Shown in pieces: positions 33,300-44,335 of a stretch of 64,000 bases of DNA. Each line of letters begins with the position of its first letter. Position 1 is the stretch's first letter. The stretch spans positions 45,858,522 to 45,922,521 of the forward strand of contig NC_089232.1 in the NCBI RefSeq assembly GCF_963924675.1, written 5' to 3'. Position numbers and translations under genes: made by a program. Source of the DNA: Phocoena phocoena. Lineage: Eukaryota; Chordata; Mammalia; Artiodactyla; Phocoenidae. Under the pieces are notes generated by a model that ran no database searches, was not told the DNA's origin, and worked only from the letters and a program-made list of their open reading frames with translations.

Positions 33300-34335
33300 T
33301 AGGAGTTTTAAAGTTCCTGATTCCATTTTATTACTGGTAACTGGTCTGGTGATATTTTCTATTTCTTCCTGATTCAGACTTGGGAGATTGTATGTTTCTA
33401 ATCTGCTGTTAATTCCTTTTAGTGTATTTTTCATTGCAGTTTTTGTATTTTTCAGTTCTGAGTAGTTCTTTTCTATATTTTCCAGTTCTTTGTTGTGGTT
33501 CTCATTGCGTTCCTTCATTCTTTTGCTGAGTTCAGTGAGCATTTTTATGACCATTGCTTTGAACTCTATATCAGGTAAATTACTTATTCCATTTCATTAG
33601 GAGTTTTTCCTTGGGGTTCATCTTGTTCTTTGATTTGGGACATATTCCTCTGTCTTTTTTTTTCTGACTTTCTCTGTTTATCTCTATGAAATTAGGTGAA
33701 ACAGTTACCTATCCTGGTCTTGCAGGTGTGTCCTTGTATGGGCATGTCCCTGTGTAGTCTGTGTGTGCCCAGTGGCTTTGATGGGAGAGATGGATCTGAA
33801 GCGAATGTAGGCTGGCTTTTTCCATGACATGCTGGGGCATTGCCTTATAGGGGTGGACTTGAGACAGAGGGAAGGGGCTAGAGCTAGAGGTTGGCATTGG
33901 CTGGGCTTCTCCTGGGATGCACAGGTGGCTGCCACCCTGGCAGGAGTAGAATGGAGCCAGGAAGGCTAGAACCAGAGCTCAGTGTGAGCCACCACTTTTC
34001 CCAGGGCATACTGGCAGTTGCTGCCTTGGCCAGAGGGTGGGGTGGAGCCACATGAGCTGGACCCACAGCCTGGTGCAAGCCATGCCGGCTTCTGGGGTGT
34101 GATGATGGTTGCTTTGGTGGAGGATGGGGCAGGAGCTGGATCAGGGGCTGAAGCCACAGCCCAATGTGAGCAGTCTCAGTGTGGTGTTTTCTTTATATCC
34201 TTGGTTGTAGAACTGTTCTGCAAGTCTTCAGCTCATTCTCAGAGAGAGTTGCTCTATATATAGTTGTAGTTTTGGTGTGTTCTCAGAAGGAGGTGAGCTC
34301 AGGGTCTTCCTACTCTGCCATCTTCATCCTGCCTC
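33300..34335 (-). mobile_element. Older artiodactyl L1, antisense, ORF2-start/ORF1/5' UTR part
   Basis: Resumes the L1 that stops at 30874 ('aggagttttaaagttcctgattcc...ttactggtaactggtctgg'). After 'gattgtatgtttctaa' (about 33403) it jumps directly into ORF1-like sequence, implying an internal deletion of roughly 2 kb of ORF2 start and ORF1 end. The 5' UTR follows and ends on the minus strand as 'gatgaagatggcagagtagg', a typical L1 start with a YY1-like site. Confidence 0.8.
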
Positions 34336-34340
34336 TCTTC

Positions 34341-35605
34341 TTTTTTTTTTTGTTTAGCTTGGGTGTTTTTCACTACTCTATGTTCTAGTTCATGGATCCA
34401 TTCCTCTGTATCATTTAATCTACTATTGACAACTTCTAGTATATTTTTATTTCAGTTATCATATTTAGCTCTGTCTGGTTCTTCTTCTTTGTATTTTCTA
34501 ACTTTTTGTTAAAATTCTCACTCTGTTCATCCATTCTTCTCCTGAGTTTGTTGAGTATCTTTATGATCATTACCTTGAACTCTTTATTAGATTGCTTATT
34601 TCCACTTCATTTAGTTTTTTTTTCTGAGACTTTGCCTTGTTCCTTCATTTGGAGCGTATTCCTCACTTTGCCTAATTCTTTGTGTTTGTTTCTTTGTGTT
34701 AGGTAGGTTGGTTACGTTTCCCAATCTCGGAGAAGTGGCCTTATGTAGGAGAAGTCCTAAGGGGCCCAGCAGCTTATATGCTCTAGGGGTGCTCCCTATG
34801 TGAGCTGCGTGAGCTCTTTTGTTGTGGCAGAGCCACCTACTGTGGGTGTGCTGGTAGGTGGAGTTGGCCCCAGCACAGCTGACTGCCAGGCCCTGCCTGA
34901 TGCGGTGGTTGCTGGTCCAATGGCAGGCAAGTCCAGGTCCTGGGGTGACTGGCTGCCGGGCTCAGGGGTGCTCAGGGCTGGTGCCAGCCTGCTGGTGGGT
35001 GGGTAAGCCCTCAGGGCTAGTAGGCTAGAGAGAGCACTCCAACATGGCACTTGCCAGCACCAGTGTCCTTGTGGTAGAATGAGCTCCAAAAAATGGCTGC
35101 TGCCAAATCCCTAGGGGGATCCCAGTTGAACAAGTGGCCCTGACCCAGGTTTTTTTCAGATTACGACTTCTGTGCTGGGACTTGGAGCCTGTGAGATTTT
35201 GCAAGTGCTCTTTAAGATAAGACTCCCTGTTTTCTACGGCCCTCCGGCTCTCCCATACAAGCCCTTCTAGTGGCTTGTTTTCTCAGTGCAGGATCCCTGG
35301 GCTGGGAGCCTGATTGGAGCTTTGACCCCTAGCTCCTTGGGAAAACCTCTGCAACTGTGATTTTTCTCCCATCTGTGGGTCGCCTACCCAGGGATGTGAG
35401 TCTTGACTATACCATATCTCTGCCCTTCCTACCCATCTTGTTGTGGTTCCTTCTTTATATCTTTAGCTGTGGAAAATCCTTTCTGCTGGTCCTCAGGTTG
35501 TTCTCACAGAAAGTTGCTCTCTAAATAGTTTTAATTTTGGTGTGCCAGTGGGGGGAGGTGAGCAAAGGGTCATCCTACTCTGTCTTCCTGGCCACATGCC
35601 CTGTT
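34341..35605 (-). mobile_element. Second L1 5' region (ORF1 start plus 5' UTR), antisense
   Basis: Directly abuts the preceding L1 5' end. It contains ORF1-like antisense sequence ('gttgagtatctttatgatcattaccttgaactc') and then a GC-richer 5' UTR with 'cagtgcaggatccctgggctgggagcc', ending near 'gggtcatcctactctgtcttcctgg', another L1 5' terminus on the minus strand. No 3' part of this copy is identified nearby, so two L1 5' ends lie in tandem. Plus and minus frames across it are not genes. Confidence 0.75.
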
Positions 35606-36370
35606 TCTGGTTTTATTGTAATGCTTCATGTCAGGTATACCCAAAATAGCAGCATAATTGGACAATTGGGATGGATGCTGAATATTTAATAGGTTCATAT
35701 TTTGATTTTTTTTCTCTTTCTTTGAAATTCATTTTTTTCCCCCTCTAAACACTTCACCTGAGTCTCTTAATAAAGTTGATGGTTTGTAAGATTCAGCCAA
35801 CCCACCAATATTCATTAAAAAGTCTACTTTGTGTGCGACACCCTGGGCCAGTCTGGGTGGAAACTGTGAAGTGGAATGAAGGCTGTCCCAATCCACGGAG
35901 AGTTGAGAGTGCCACTGAGAAGTTAGGACGCATATGCAAACTTGCATTGACTCACAAGCCATGTGTGCTGAGTGCCAATTATACTGTGAAAAGTAGGCAA
36001 TCATTTTAGGACGGAATCCCCTCCAGCTGAGGAGATAAGTGTTGTCCATGAGAAATGTCCAGTATCACTCTGACATCCCTTTGAGCAGTGTTTTTCAAAC
36101 TGTATTGACTTTGAGTCACAGTAAGTAAAGTACTTGATATCACAACCATACACATTTATGGGTGTGAATCACTGAAACTGAAGGTTCACTAAATAATACT
36201 TAACCCTTTCTATGTGTTGTGCACTTTGGCCTTTCAATTTTATTTTTTAATACTCTATTCTATAAAAATATTCTACTTTATGAAAAACATTGCAGGTTGC
36301 CGTCTCAATAAATTCTTAAATGCTCCACTAATTAGTTACCATCCACAACCTGAAAAACATTGCTTTAGAG
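35606..36370. other. Unique AT-rich DNA
   Basis: No repeat was named with confidence. 36085-36180 ('ttttcaaactgtattgactttgagtcacag') faintly resembles hAT-type MITE ends. Minus frame 35729-36049 (106 codons) has no recognisable domain. Confidence 0.4.
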
Positions 36371-36377
36371 GCCCAAC

Positions 36378-36828
36378 TGACAATCCTGCTGCCTCTGTGT
36401 GGTCAGGCCACTCAAGATGGCTGCTCTCTTGTTCTCTGTACATCCCCTGCCTGACAAGTGCCTGCTTCACCTAAAGCCTAGTCACATGACTGACCTTCCT
36501 GGGAAGTTGCCCCAGACCCCAGCTGGTGATTGTTCTTATCAAAGGTGTGGTGAGGGGCGTGCCCTCTGCTGGTTTCCCTGGTAACTAATGAACCCACCTG
36601 ATATCAATTCCCTTATAACTTCCATCCTCCTCCTGCCCCCGGAAGTAAAGAGTGCTGCCATGTCGTGCCTGCCGTCTGCACACACGGTGGGGTGTTGCTC
36701 CGGGACCTTGCTTCAGACGTGTAAGCTCCCCCATCCATTAAGCCATTGATGTCTCTGTTGCTGACTCTGGCCTGTTTCCTTGGTCTTAAAGCTGGGCAAG
36801 TGCAGGCCTTGTAGGGCTGCGGGGTGCA
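36378..36828 (+). mobile_element. Solo LTR of an endogenous retrovirus (artiodactyl type)
   Basis: A 451-bp unit starting TG ('tgacaatcctgctgcc') and ending CA ('ggggtgca'), with the direct repeat 'gcccaac' immediately outside both ends (36371-36377 and 36829-36835). It contains 'cactcaagatggctgctctc', a 'ccttataacttcc' TATA-like segment and 'ccattaagcc', a weak poly(A)-signal-like sequence, in sense order. No internal retroviral sequence is attached, which implies LTR–LTR recombination removed the provirus. A 7-bp repeat is longer than the usual 4-6 bp. Confidence 0.72.
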
Positions 36829-36835
36829 GCCCAAC

Positions 36836-37569
36836 TGCTTCCCATTATGTAATCTGCCTTTCTGTCCTCTCTGTACTATCCTATAATACAAAACTTATGA
36901 AATCATCAGTGTCTCTGCAGTGGACTAGTTAGGGGTAATTCTTGGTGTCTGCATAGGATAGGTGTTCCTTCTATAACAATTTGAGGACTTAACTTCTCCC
37001 CCTTCCTTCCCCACTCTACCAGGCCAGGTTGGGGCCACTTGCATGGAGTATACAAGGAAGGGAAACCGTGGAACCCCTTTGCCAAGCTAATCCAGCTCCA
37101 GTTATTTGTTTCATGCCTTTTTGATCAGATTTCAGATGATTATTCAGAGGGAGGTAGTAGGAGGTGTGAAGAAATAAATTTGGGATGTGGGAGGAGGGTT
37201 TTAATAATATTTTCTTGCCCTTGAGGGATTTGTTCTCATTGAAGATTAAGGTGATTATTTCTAGAGTCACTTGAATATTAATCTATCTTCAGGAAACCTT
37301 TTTCTGGACAAATTTATATAATGATAGTTGCTTTTAGCATAGCACCAGGTATTCGGCTGGAAGAATGTTTCATTAAATGTCATGGTTTGTTTATACACTT
37401 AAACATCTACAAAGAGTCTTTTATATTCCCAGCCCTCTGTTTTTTCTGGGTTATCATGTCCTGACACATGAAAGCTTCAGAGTCTGGGGTGAGAGACAAA
37501 CATGTAAAATCATTCCCATGAAAGTGCTATGTAGAGGTTTATGCAAGAGACCATGGGCCACAGAAGATG
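36836..37569. other. Unique non-coding DNA
   Basis: No repeat or exon was recognised. Short frames on both strands overlap at 37016-37270. Confidence 0.45.
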
Positions 37570-37925
37570 CAGCCCCTAACTTCCTGTGAAGATCAGGAAA
37601 GTTTTTTGGAGGAGGTGACATTATGTAGGGGGAAGTGGAGTTTGCTAGGGAAGAGGTTGAACTTTCCACGGGAAGGGAACAGGATGTGTGAGGCATCAAA
37701 GATAGGAAAGATCCCAGACCTGCAAGAAGCTTAGTGAGGGTGGTGGAGTGCAGAGGAGAGAGAGGAGGTGGAGAAATGTGCAGAGGTGAGATGAAGAAGG
37801 AGCTCTCATGCCATGCTGAGGAGTGTGGATTTTAGCCATTGAGAACTGGGGAGAGATGCATTTAAGGATTATTAGTAGAGGAGTGATGTAAGTAGAATTC
37901 ACATTTTGTAAAGAGTACTCTGGTA
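37570..37925 (-). repeat. Ancient interspersed repeat, family uncertain (L2-like)
   Basis: 'ttggaggaggtgacatta', 'ggaagggaacaggatgtgtgaggcat' and 'ggagtgatgtaagtagaattcacattttgtaaagagtactctgg' resemble a widespread old mammalian repeat commonly found antisense to its source. The family is named only tentatively. Confidence 0.4.
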
Positions 37926-38011
37926 AATAGCATATTTCTAGGGAATTTAATTGTTCCCAAAGGTCTCACATAATGACCACAGAATTTTAGAGTGGGGAAG
38001 AGGATGTGGAT

Positions 38012-38545
38012 CGGTGTTTCTCAAACTTGAATGTGCATCACCTGGAGGGCTTGTTAAAACAGGTTGCTGAGGGCTTCCCTGGTGGCACAGTGGTTAAGAA
38101 TCCTCCTGCCAATGCAGAGGACACAGCATTGAGCCCTGGTCTGGGAAGATCCCACACGCCGTGGAGCAACTAAGACTGTGTGCCACAACTACTGAGCCTG
38201 CGCTCTAGAGCCCATGAGCCACAACTACTGAAGCCCATGTGCCTAGAGCCTGTGCTCCGCAAGAAGAGAAGCCACTGCATTAAGAAGCCTGAGCACCGCA
38301 CCAAAGAGTAGCCCCCGGTCGCTGCAACTAGAGAAAGCCCAAGCGCAGCAGCGAAGACCCAAAGCAGCCAAAAATAAATAAATAAATTTATTAAAAATAA
38401 AGTATTGTATAAAAAAACAGGTTGCTGAGACCCACCCACAGAGCTTTTGCATCAGTAGAACAGGGGCAGGTCCTCAGAATTTGCATTTCTAATAAGTTCC
38501 CAGGTGATGCTAATGCTGCTGGCAGGGACAGCACTTTGCTCACTG
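38012..38545 (+). mobile_element. hAT-Charlie MITE (MER58/MER5-like), split by a SINE
   Basis: 'gtttctcaaacttgaatgtgcatcacctggagggcttgttaaaac', then after the SINE 'gctgagacccacccacagagctttt', 'cctcagaatttgcatttctaataagttcccaggtgatgctaatgctgct'. The element resumes at 38414 through the duplicated target site. Confidence 0.8.
38072..38413 (+). mobile_element. CHR-type SINE, long form
   Basis: The head 'gggcttccctggtggcacagtggttaaga', a body as in the copy at 10666, and the tail 'ccaaaaataaataaataaattta...'. The TSD 'aaaacaggttgctgag' is at 38056-38071 and 38414-38429 (the last g is shared with the head). Minus-strand frames 38170-38452 are SINE artefacts. Confidence 0.95.
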
Positions 38546-38550
38546 AATGA

Positions 38551-39107
38551 TGCGGTAGGAAGAACAGTGGCCCCCGGAGATGTCCATGTCCTAATCCTTG
38601 GAACCATGAATATATTATGCTGGATAGAAAATGGGAATTAGGGTTATGAATAGAATTAATTTATAATTAACTTATTAATTAATAGATCAGTAGAGTGAGA
38701 TTGCTAAAGAGCTGACCTGAACATAGGGAGAGTAGCCTGGATTATCCAGGTGGGCCCAATATAATCACAAGGGTGCTTAAAATGGTAAGAGAGACAGAAG
38801 AGGAGAATCAGAGGGAGTTGTGACTATTGTAGAACGGGCAAAGGGATGCAACGTTGCTGGCTTTGAAGATGGAGGAAGGGGGCTGTGAGTCAAGAAATGT
38901 GAGCAGCTTCTAGAAGCTGGAAAAGGTAAGAAGATAGATTCTCACCTGGAGTCTCCAGAAGGAACACGGCCTGCTAACACCTTGATTGCAGCCTACTAAA
39001 ATCCGAGTCGGATTTCTAATTTACAGGACTGTTAGATAATACAGATGCATTGTTTTAAGCCATTAAGTTTGTGGTAATTTGTTACAGCAGCAAAAGGAAG
39101 CTAATAC
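38551..39107 (+). mobile_element. MLT1 (ERVL-MaLR) LTR, diverged subfamily
   Basis: 'aagaacagtggcccccggagatgtcc', 'gattatccaggtgggcccaatataatcacaagg', 'gctggctttgaagatggaggaaggggg', 'ggagtctccagaaggaac', 'acaccttgattgcagcc' and the end 'taagtttgtggtaatttgttacagcagc...ctaataca' follow MLT1 order. No internal MaLR sequence is attached. Confidence 0.85.
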
Positions 39108-39129
39108 AAATGTCTCCAGGGAAGTGATG

Positions 39130-39468
39130 GGTACTGGGAGTCCTATGGTAAAAACCGACCTGGTCAATGACTGTCAGCTTCCCTAGTTTTTTCCCTCACG
39201 TCCAACTCAGGACCAACAGAGAAAGCCAAATGCGCTTCCAAAATGGTCACATAAGGTGCCCTGCCTCCAGCTTCCCCAAGCCAACAGCTGCCCGTCAGAG
39301 CACTCCTGAAGCCTTCCCCTTTTTTTCCCTATAAAGCTCTCCACTGCCCTGCCTGCCTTTGAGTCTCTGCCAATCACAAGGGATGGTGCCCGTCTCCCTT
39401 GCTATAGCAAGCTCTGAATAAATAGCCTCTGTTTATTCTCATTTGGGTGATCTGCGTTGATTTCCACA
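39130..39468 (+). mobile_element. LTR-like fragment (probable endogenous retrovirus LTR 3' part)
   Basis: 'ccctataaagctctccactgccctgcc' (TATA-like), then 'caagctctgaataaatagcctctg' (poly(A) signal) and the end 'gcgttgatttccaca' closing in CA give a promoter/poly(A)/CA layout typical of LTR U3-R-U5. The 5' boundary is unclear and I see no TSD. Family not named. Confidence 0.55.
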
Positions 39469-39514
39469 AGAGATGGTGCTCTATTCTTTTTTCTTTTACT
39501 CACTGATTATCCTA

Positions 39515-39745
39515 ATGCAGCAGTTTCCAGTGGAGGGGGATTTTGCCCCTCACCCACCTCCCTGAACGAGGGACATCTGGCATTCTCTGCACACAATTTG
39601 GGTTTTCACAACTGGGGAATACTACTGGCATCGAGTGGGTAGAAGCCATTGTAGGAATGGGCTAAACGTCTACAATGCACAGGAATATCTCCAGCAACAA
39701 AGAATAATCTGGACCAAAATGCAAATAGTGCTGATCTAATGGCAG
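39515..39745 (+). mobile_element. hAT-Charlie MITE (MER20-like)
   Basis: 'gggggattttgcccctcaccc', 'gggacatctggcattctctg', 'ttttcacaactggggaatactactggcatcgagtgggtagaagcc', 'aaacgtctacaatgcacaggaa', 'caacaaagaataatctggac' reproduce the MER20 order at moderate divergence. Confidence 0.75.
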
Positions 39746-42700
39746 AAATTTCTAGCCCCCGTGCAGTAGAGAGGTGTTGTGTGGAGGTGTTTCTTTTTTT
39801 CTTAATCTGAGTGGGACAGTAATACTAAAATAAGAGGGGGCCAGCAATCTGTGTATTTATTCCAACTAGGCTTGGTCTGGTAGCAAAGAAAGTCCTTATT
39901 TCTGCTTCCAAAAAAGAATGTGACCTCCCTTACCCTGAAGGAGCAGGGAAGTCTAGCATTTCATTTTGTTTCTCTGCTTAGTAAGTCCTAGAAATTTACA
40001 GTGTATGTAAAAATACGTTAATATATTTACATCTATTTATATATACATATGAAATATGACTATAACATGAAATTTTGACATGAATTGTGGAAATGATCTC
40101 TTTACTTCATAGCTATATCATACATGCAGACACGCACATAAATTTGTTTCTAGCTGGTTCAATTTGCAAAACTACTTCCCTAATTCTCTCTGTGCACCAG
40201 TGCCCAGTCCAATGGTGCGGTACTTCGTTTGAGCTTTATGTATCTGAGACACTCTCATCTCTGGGTCTTCAAAGTTGATTTGGAATGCATGCTATAGAAG
40301 CCTTCACATTCTTCATGCATTTAAAACAGAGCTGTAGTTGGAAATTTCTTCCACAGATCGACCTCTAGTTCTAATTGACAAGCTCAGGAAGGAAGAGGTG
40401 AGGTAAGCTGTTAGCTGTAGAGAGAGGCATTCTCAATCCTTTCGCTCTGACATTTTGCAAGCTCACAGGCTAATTAATCAATTTCATTAAGAAAGAGAGC
40501 ATGTTGCTATGGTATCACGAGGCATGTTTATACTGCCACATTAAGATTTCAGAGTATTTTCAATTTTTAATTACCTACTTCCATTTTTTTTTATTGAATT
40601 GGTAAAGACCTTAAATTTTTTTTTCCTTTTGATTATGTGATTTTTCTGCCAGTGTTTTCTGAGCTTGAGGTACTAATTGAAATAGAGCTGCCTCTCTTCT
40701 TTGAGAAGAAATAAGATCACCTCTGGAGCCCTGGTTCTGTGCAAGATTTGATTAAAAAGTTCCACGGAGGACATTGTACCAGCTGGCCTTCAGTGCATGT
40801 GCTTATGTACAAGAAGCCACTCATTTATCGACAGAGACATGACCCAGGAGGAGTTTTATCTATAATGGATGTAACATATGCTTGCAAGGATTCAAAATAT
40901 TTCCAGAAACATTTTCAGTTCTAGCTTTTTCTTTCCTACAGCATCACAGAAATGTTTAGTGTTAATGATAAAACAGGTGACTTTTTGCCTTAGACAATAG
41001 TTTTCTGGGAGTGTCAAGAGAATTAAATATGCCCAGGTTCATTTAAAGAAGCCATTAATTACTTGAAGTAACAGGTAACCCTGATTATTCAAAGAGCCCT
41101 TTTCCATCATGTTTTCTAGCTCCTAGTCATTAAAGGGATGAGTGAAGGTAGGGAGAGAGAGGGTGCAAAGTAGCTTTTGAATTAGATCAGACTGAAACTT
41201 TATTATTAAAGTAGAACAGGAATAACATAATAAAGACAAATCAGACAGAAACACTCTCCTGTATCTTATGAAGGATGTGAAATTGTGTGCAGTAATTCTT
41301 TTTTCTTTTCTTTTTCTTTTTTTTTTTTGATTTACTATAAAGTGTTTGTGCTTAGAGGGATTTGGAATCTTATTAAAAAAGAAAAAATGAATACATGGAA
41401 AATATAAATGTGTGTCTTTTATAAGAGGCAGTCTAGCTAGTGTGTCCTCCTCTGGGACTTATTTATGCATTGTTATTAATGCTTAATCTGTGGCTTGAAT
41501 CATAATGTTCGTTTATAAGATGTGCACATTTATAAGATCTGTATTACTGAAGCGGACACCTTGGGTTTTTCATGTAGCTCAGCGCTGCTAGTGGTGCTTT
41601 TGGAAAGAGCCACTTCTTTAAGGACAAAGGTAGTGTCCCAGCAATGCAATCTATAAAGAACATCATAGAAATAGAGTGCCTTTCAGTACGGAAACCTACT
41701 GGAATTCTCATTTCCATGTGCAGACTGGCCTGTGAGCTGCCTTGTGACCTGAGTTGGCCACTGTCAAGCTTGTGATAACGCTGTCCTCTTAGATTTGACA
41801 TGAGAACAACAATTAGAATTGCCTGATAGGATGACAGGACAGCCAGTCTAGGTGACTGAGAATCCAGCTCTGTAGTATAAAAAGTGCTCTATTTTCAGCT
41901 ATGTCCTGTATTCAAAAAAAAAAAAAAAAATCACACACTGAAAAAAGTACTAAAAAGCTGTCAACACATTTTTTCATGGAACATTTTAAGTATGTTTGCT
42001 GCTGCTAGTAGCCTTTAAGGTGGGATAAAAGTATTATTTCAAGTTGGACTTTTGGCCAGGATGATCCGTCAAGGTTGAATCGATGTTGTCTAGTACTGCA
42101 TTTAGGTCATACAGCACGTGACCTTCAGCTGCGACTCCAAAGACAGTACAGACTTCAAACCCTCTGCAATTTAACAATATTAATTAAACTAGTATAGTTT
42201 CTTAAATGTTGGGGCTTATGCTAGGGCTGGAGATACTACAAAACGTAAGACATAGTTCCTGCTTTCAAGAGCTTAGACTCCTAGATAAGACAGATGGAAG
42301 GACACAGATAAGAGAAGTAATTGAGGTAAATATTCATATAGTTAGCTTATTTGACTTTGGTTTGGAGTCAGGGTTTACTGCACATCTATTTCCACTTTGC
42401 AATAGGAAGTTGTCCTAGGAAATGAGTATTTAGTTCCTCTCCCAGTTGTTTTAGGAACATGTTGGAGGGTTGATCTAGCCCAGCACTTTCCTTTGTGACA
42501 TCCTGAGGGGCAGGCTGGTGTTAGTGATGAAGGGATTGGGGTTTGAGGAAGAAGAGGTACAGGGACAAAGGCTGGGAGGCAGGCTGGGAGATCTGTTTTG
42601 TGGGGAGCTGTGCTCAGATTGTGCATTTGTCATAATGGGAAAGTGACGTGGGGTTAAGAATCATCTGTTCATTGATTTACACAGGCAGAGACTCTCCCTG

Positions 42701-43485
42701 GAGTGTCTCAAATGCATGCAGTGTGCATGAACACTGGATTGGGATCAGTGAGCTGAAAGATGCAGAGCAGCACACATGGCTGGATGAATCCCTGTGGATT
42801 GTGGACGGGAAGAACCGTGAGCACTGTTCATTTTAGAAGGTAGGAGCCATAGTGGGTGTTTGGTGAGGCTGGCTGGCTGGCTCTGAAGCCAGATTTAGCT
42901 GTGGCTAAATGACCTTCCATGGAAGTCATGCAGGGTCATTTTTTTTGTTTTGTCTCTCAATTTAAGATTTATGTGTTAAACATAATCACATAATCCCAGT
43001 TCCGTTGCTCACTTTCAAAGCAATTAGAAGTCTTAAGTTGATGTTGTTTTAGGTGAGCCATATATATACCAGAAGTTCAGCTTTTATTCCACTTTGGAGG
43101 AAGATGTCTATGTGAAAGTGTGATGAGGACTCAGAAATCTAGGGGAAGTGACAGAACAGTTTACCCTTCACTTTTGTAGTTGGCAGGGTTTTTATTCAGA
43201 GAAGGTGGTGCTTTTTATTCCTTGACAATTACATTTTACTTTCCCATGAAGAAAATGATGCTGAGCCTGGGTGTGGTGCTGTCTGCACTCTGATGTTTTG
43301 AGTAGGCATTTACTCCAGGCCCTGAGCAGTGTGCCAGGAGTTAGCATGCTGACCTCTGGCTGGGGGAGGCCAGCGTTTTCTGGATATAAAGCCCTGTAAT
43401 AGGAATGACGATGGGGACAGAGGACCCAGTGTTTCCACAAGGGCAGGCGCCTTCTCTCTGCAAGAGGCAGCAGCACTGAATGAGA
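39746..43485. other. Unique AT-rich DNA
   Basis: About 3.7 kb with few repeats. Homopolymer tracts occur near 41315-41329 and 41915-41931. An old repeat piece is at 42200-42330. Frames (63-85 codons) show no recognisable domain. Low repeat density makes it a reasonable place to look for conserved non-coding elements, but sequence alone cannot show conservation. Confidence 0.5.
42200..42330 (+). repeat. Ancient interspersed repeat, family not named
   Basis: 'tatgctagggctggagatactacaaaacgtaagacatagttcctgctttcaagagcttagac' has the wording of a common old mammalian repeat in which 'ggtgctggggatac...tccctgccctcaaggagctta' recurs. Confidence 0.4.
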
Positions 43486-43489
43486 TTGC

Positions 43490-43680
43490 ACTTGTTGGCA
43501 AGGAGCCAGACTCTGGAGTTGGCATCTCAGCCCAGGTGCAGTTATCTGGTGGGTTGTCATTTAATCTCCATGCCTCAGTTTGCATCTCCTCTTATCATTA
43601 AAATTGAGCCAGTAATACCTGCTCCACCCTCGTTATAGGACTATTCTAAGTTCCAATGGGATGATGATTTAAAGTACTCA
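43490..43680 (+). mobile_element. MIR SINE, sense
   Basis: 'aaggagccagactctggagttgg', 'tcatttaatctccatgcctcagtttgcatctcctcttatcattaaaattgagccagtaatacctgc', then 'ttataggactattctaag' match MIR in sense order. Confidence 0.75.
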
Positions 43681-43819
43681 AAAAAAATGTAAGTTAAATT
43701 TGCATAAGTAAACACGTACAGTCATATTATATTGTGGCATCAGGGCTCTATCAATTATTTTTATAGACAATTGAATATTATAGCTTGAATTCAAGCATTT
43801 AAAAATCACCACCCTTTAA

Positions 43820-44013
43820 CCTACTGTATAGCACAGGGAACACTACTCAATACTCTGTAATGACCTGTATGGGAATAGAATCTAAAAAAAGAGTGGATAT
43901 ATGTATGTGTATAACTGATTCACTTTGTTGTACAGCAGAAATTAACACAGCATTGTAAATCAACTATATTCCAATAAAAATTAAATAAACAAAGAAAAAT
44001 ATAAAAAAATTAT
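43820..44013 (+). mobile_element. L1 3' end (older artiodactyl type), 5'-truncated
   Basis: 'cctactgtatagcacagggaacactactcaatactctgtaatgacc', 'gtataactgattcactttgttgtacagcagaaattaacac', 'ccaataaaaattaaata' plus A-rich tail. The flanking repeat 'caccctttaa' is at 43810-43819 and 44014-44023. Confidence 0.9.
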
Positions 44014-44099
44014 CACCCTTTAATAAAAAAAGATCTTTCAAAATGCATGGCACTTTTTATGGCCATTAAAACTCAGGTGACACTGAACATGAGAGTCTA

Positions 44100-44335
44100 A
44101 ACAAGGAGTTGGTAAGTGCTTTTCTGTAAAGGGCCAGACAGTAAATATTTTATGTTTTGTGGGACATACGGTCTCTATCACAACTACTCAACTCTGCTGT
44201 TGTAACACTAAAGTAGCCACAGAAACATTGTTGACCAGTGAGTGCAGCTGTGCTTCAAAAAAACTTTATTTCCATAAACAGGCATTGAGCTGAATTTGGC
44301 TTATATGGGCTGTAGTTTGCTACCCCCTGGCCTAG
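44100..44335 (+). mobile_element. hAT-type MITE
   Basis: 'gttggtaagtgcttttctgtaaagggccagacagtaaatatttta', 'caactactcaactctgctgttgtaac', 'aaaaactttatttccataaacaggc' and 'gggctgtagtttgctacccc' match a well-known non-autonomous hAT family whose name I do not assign. Confidence 0.75.
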
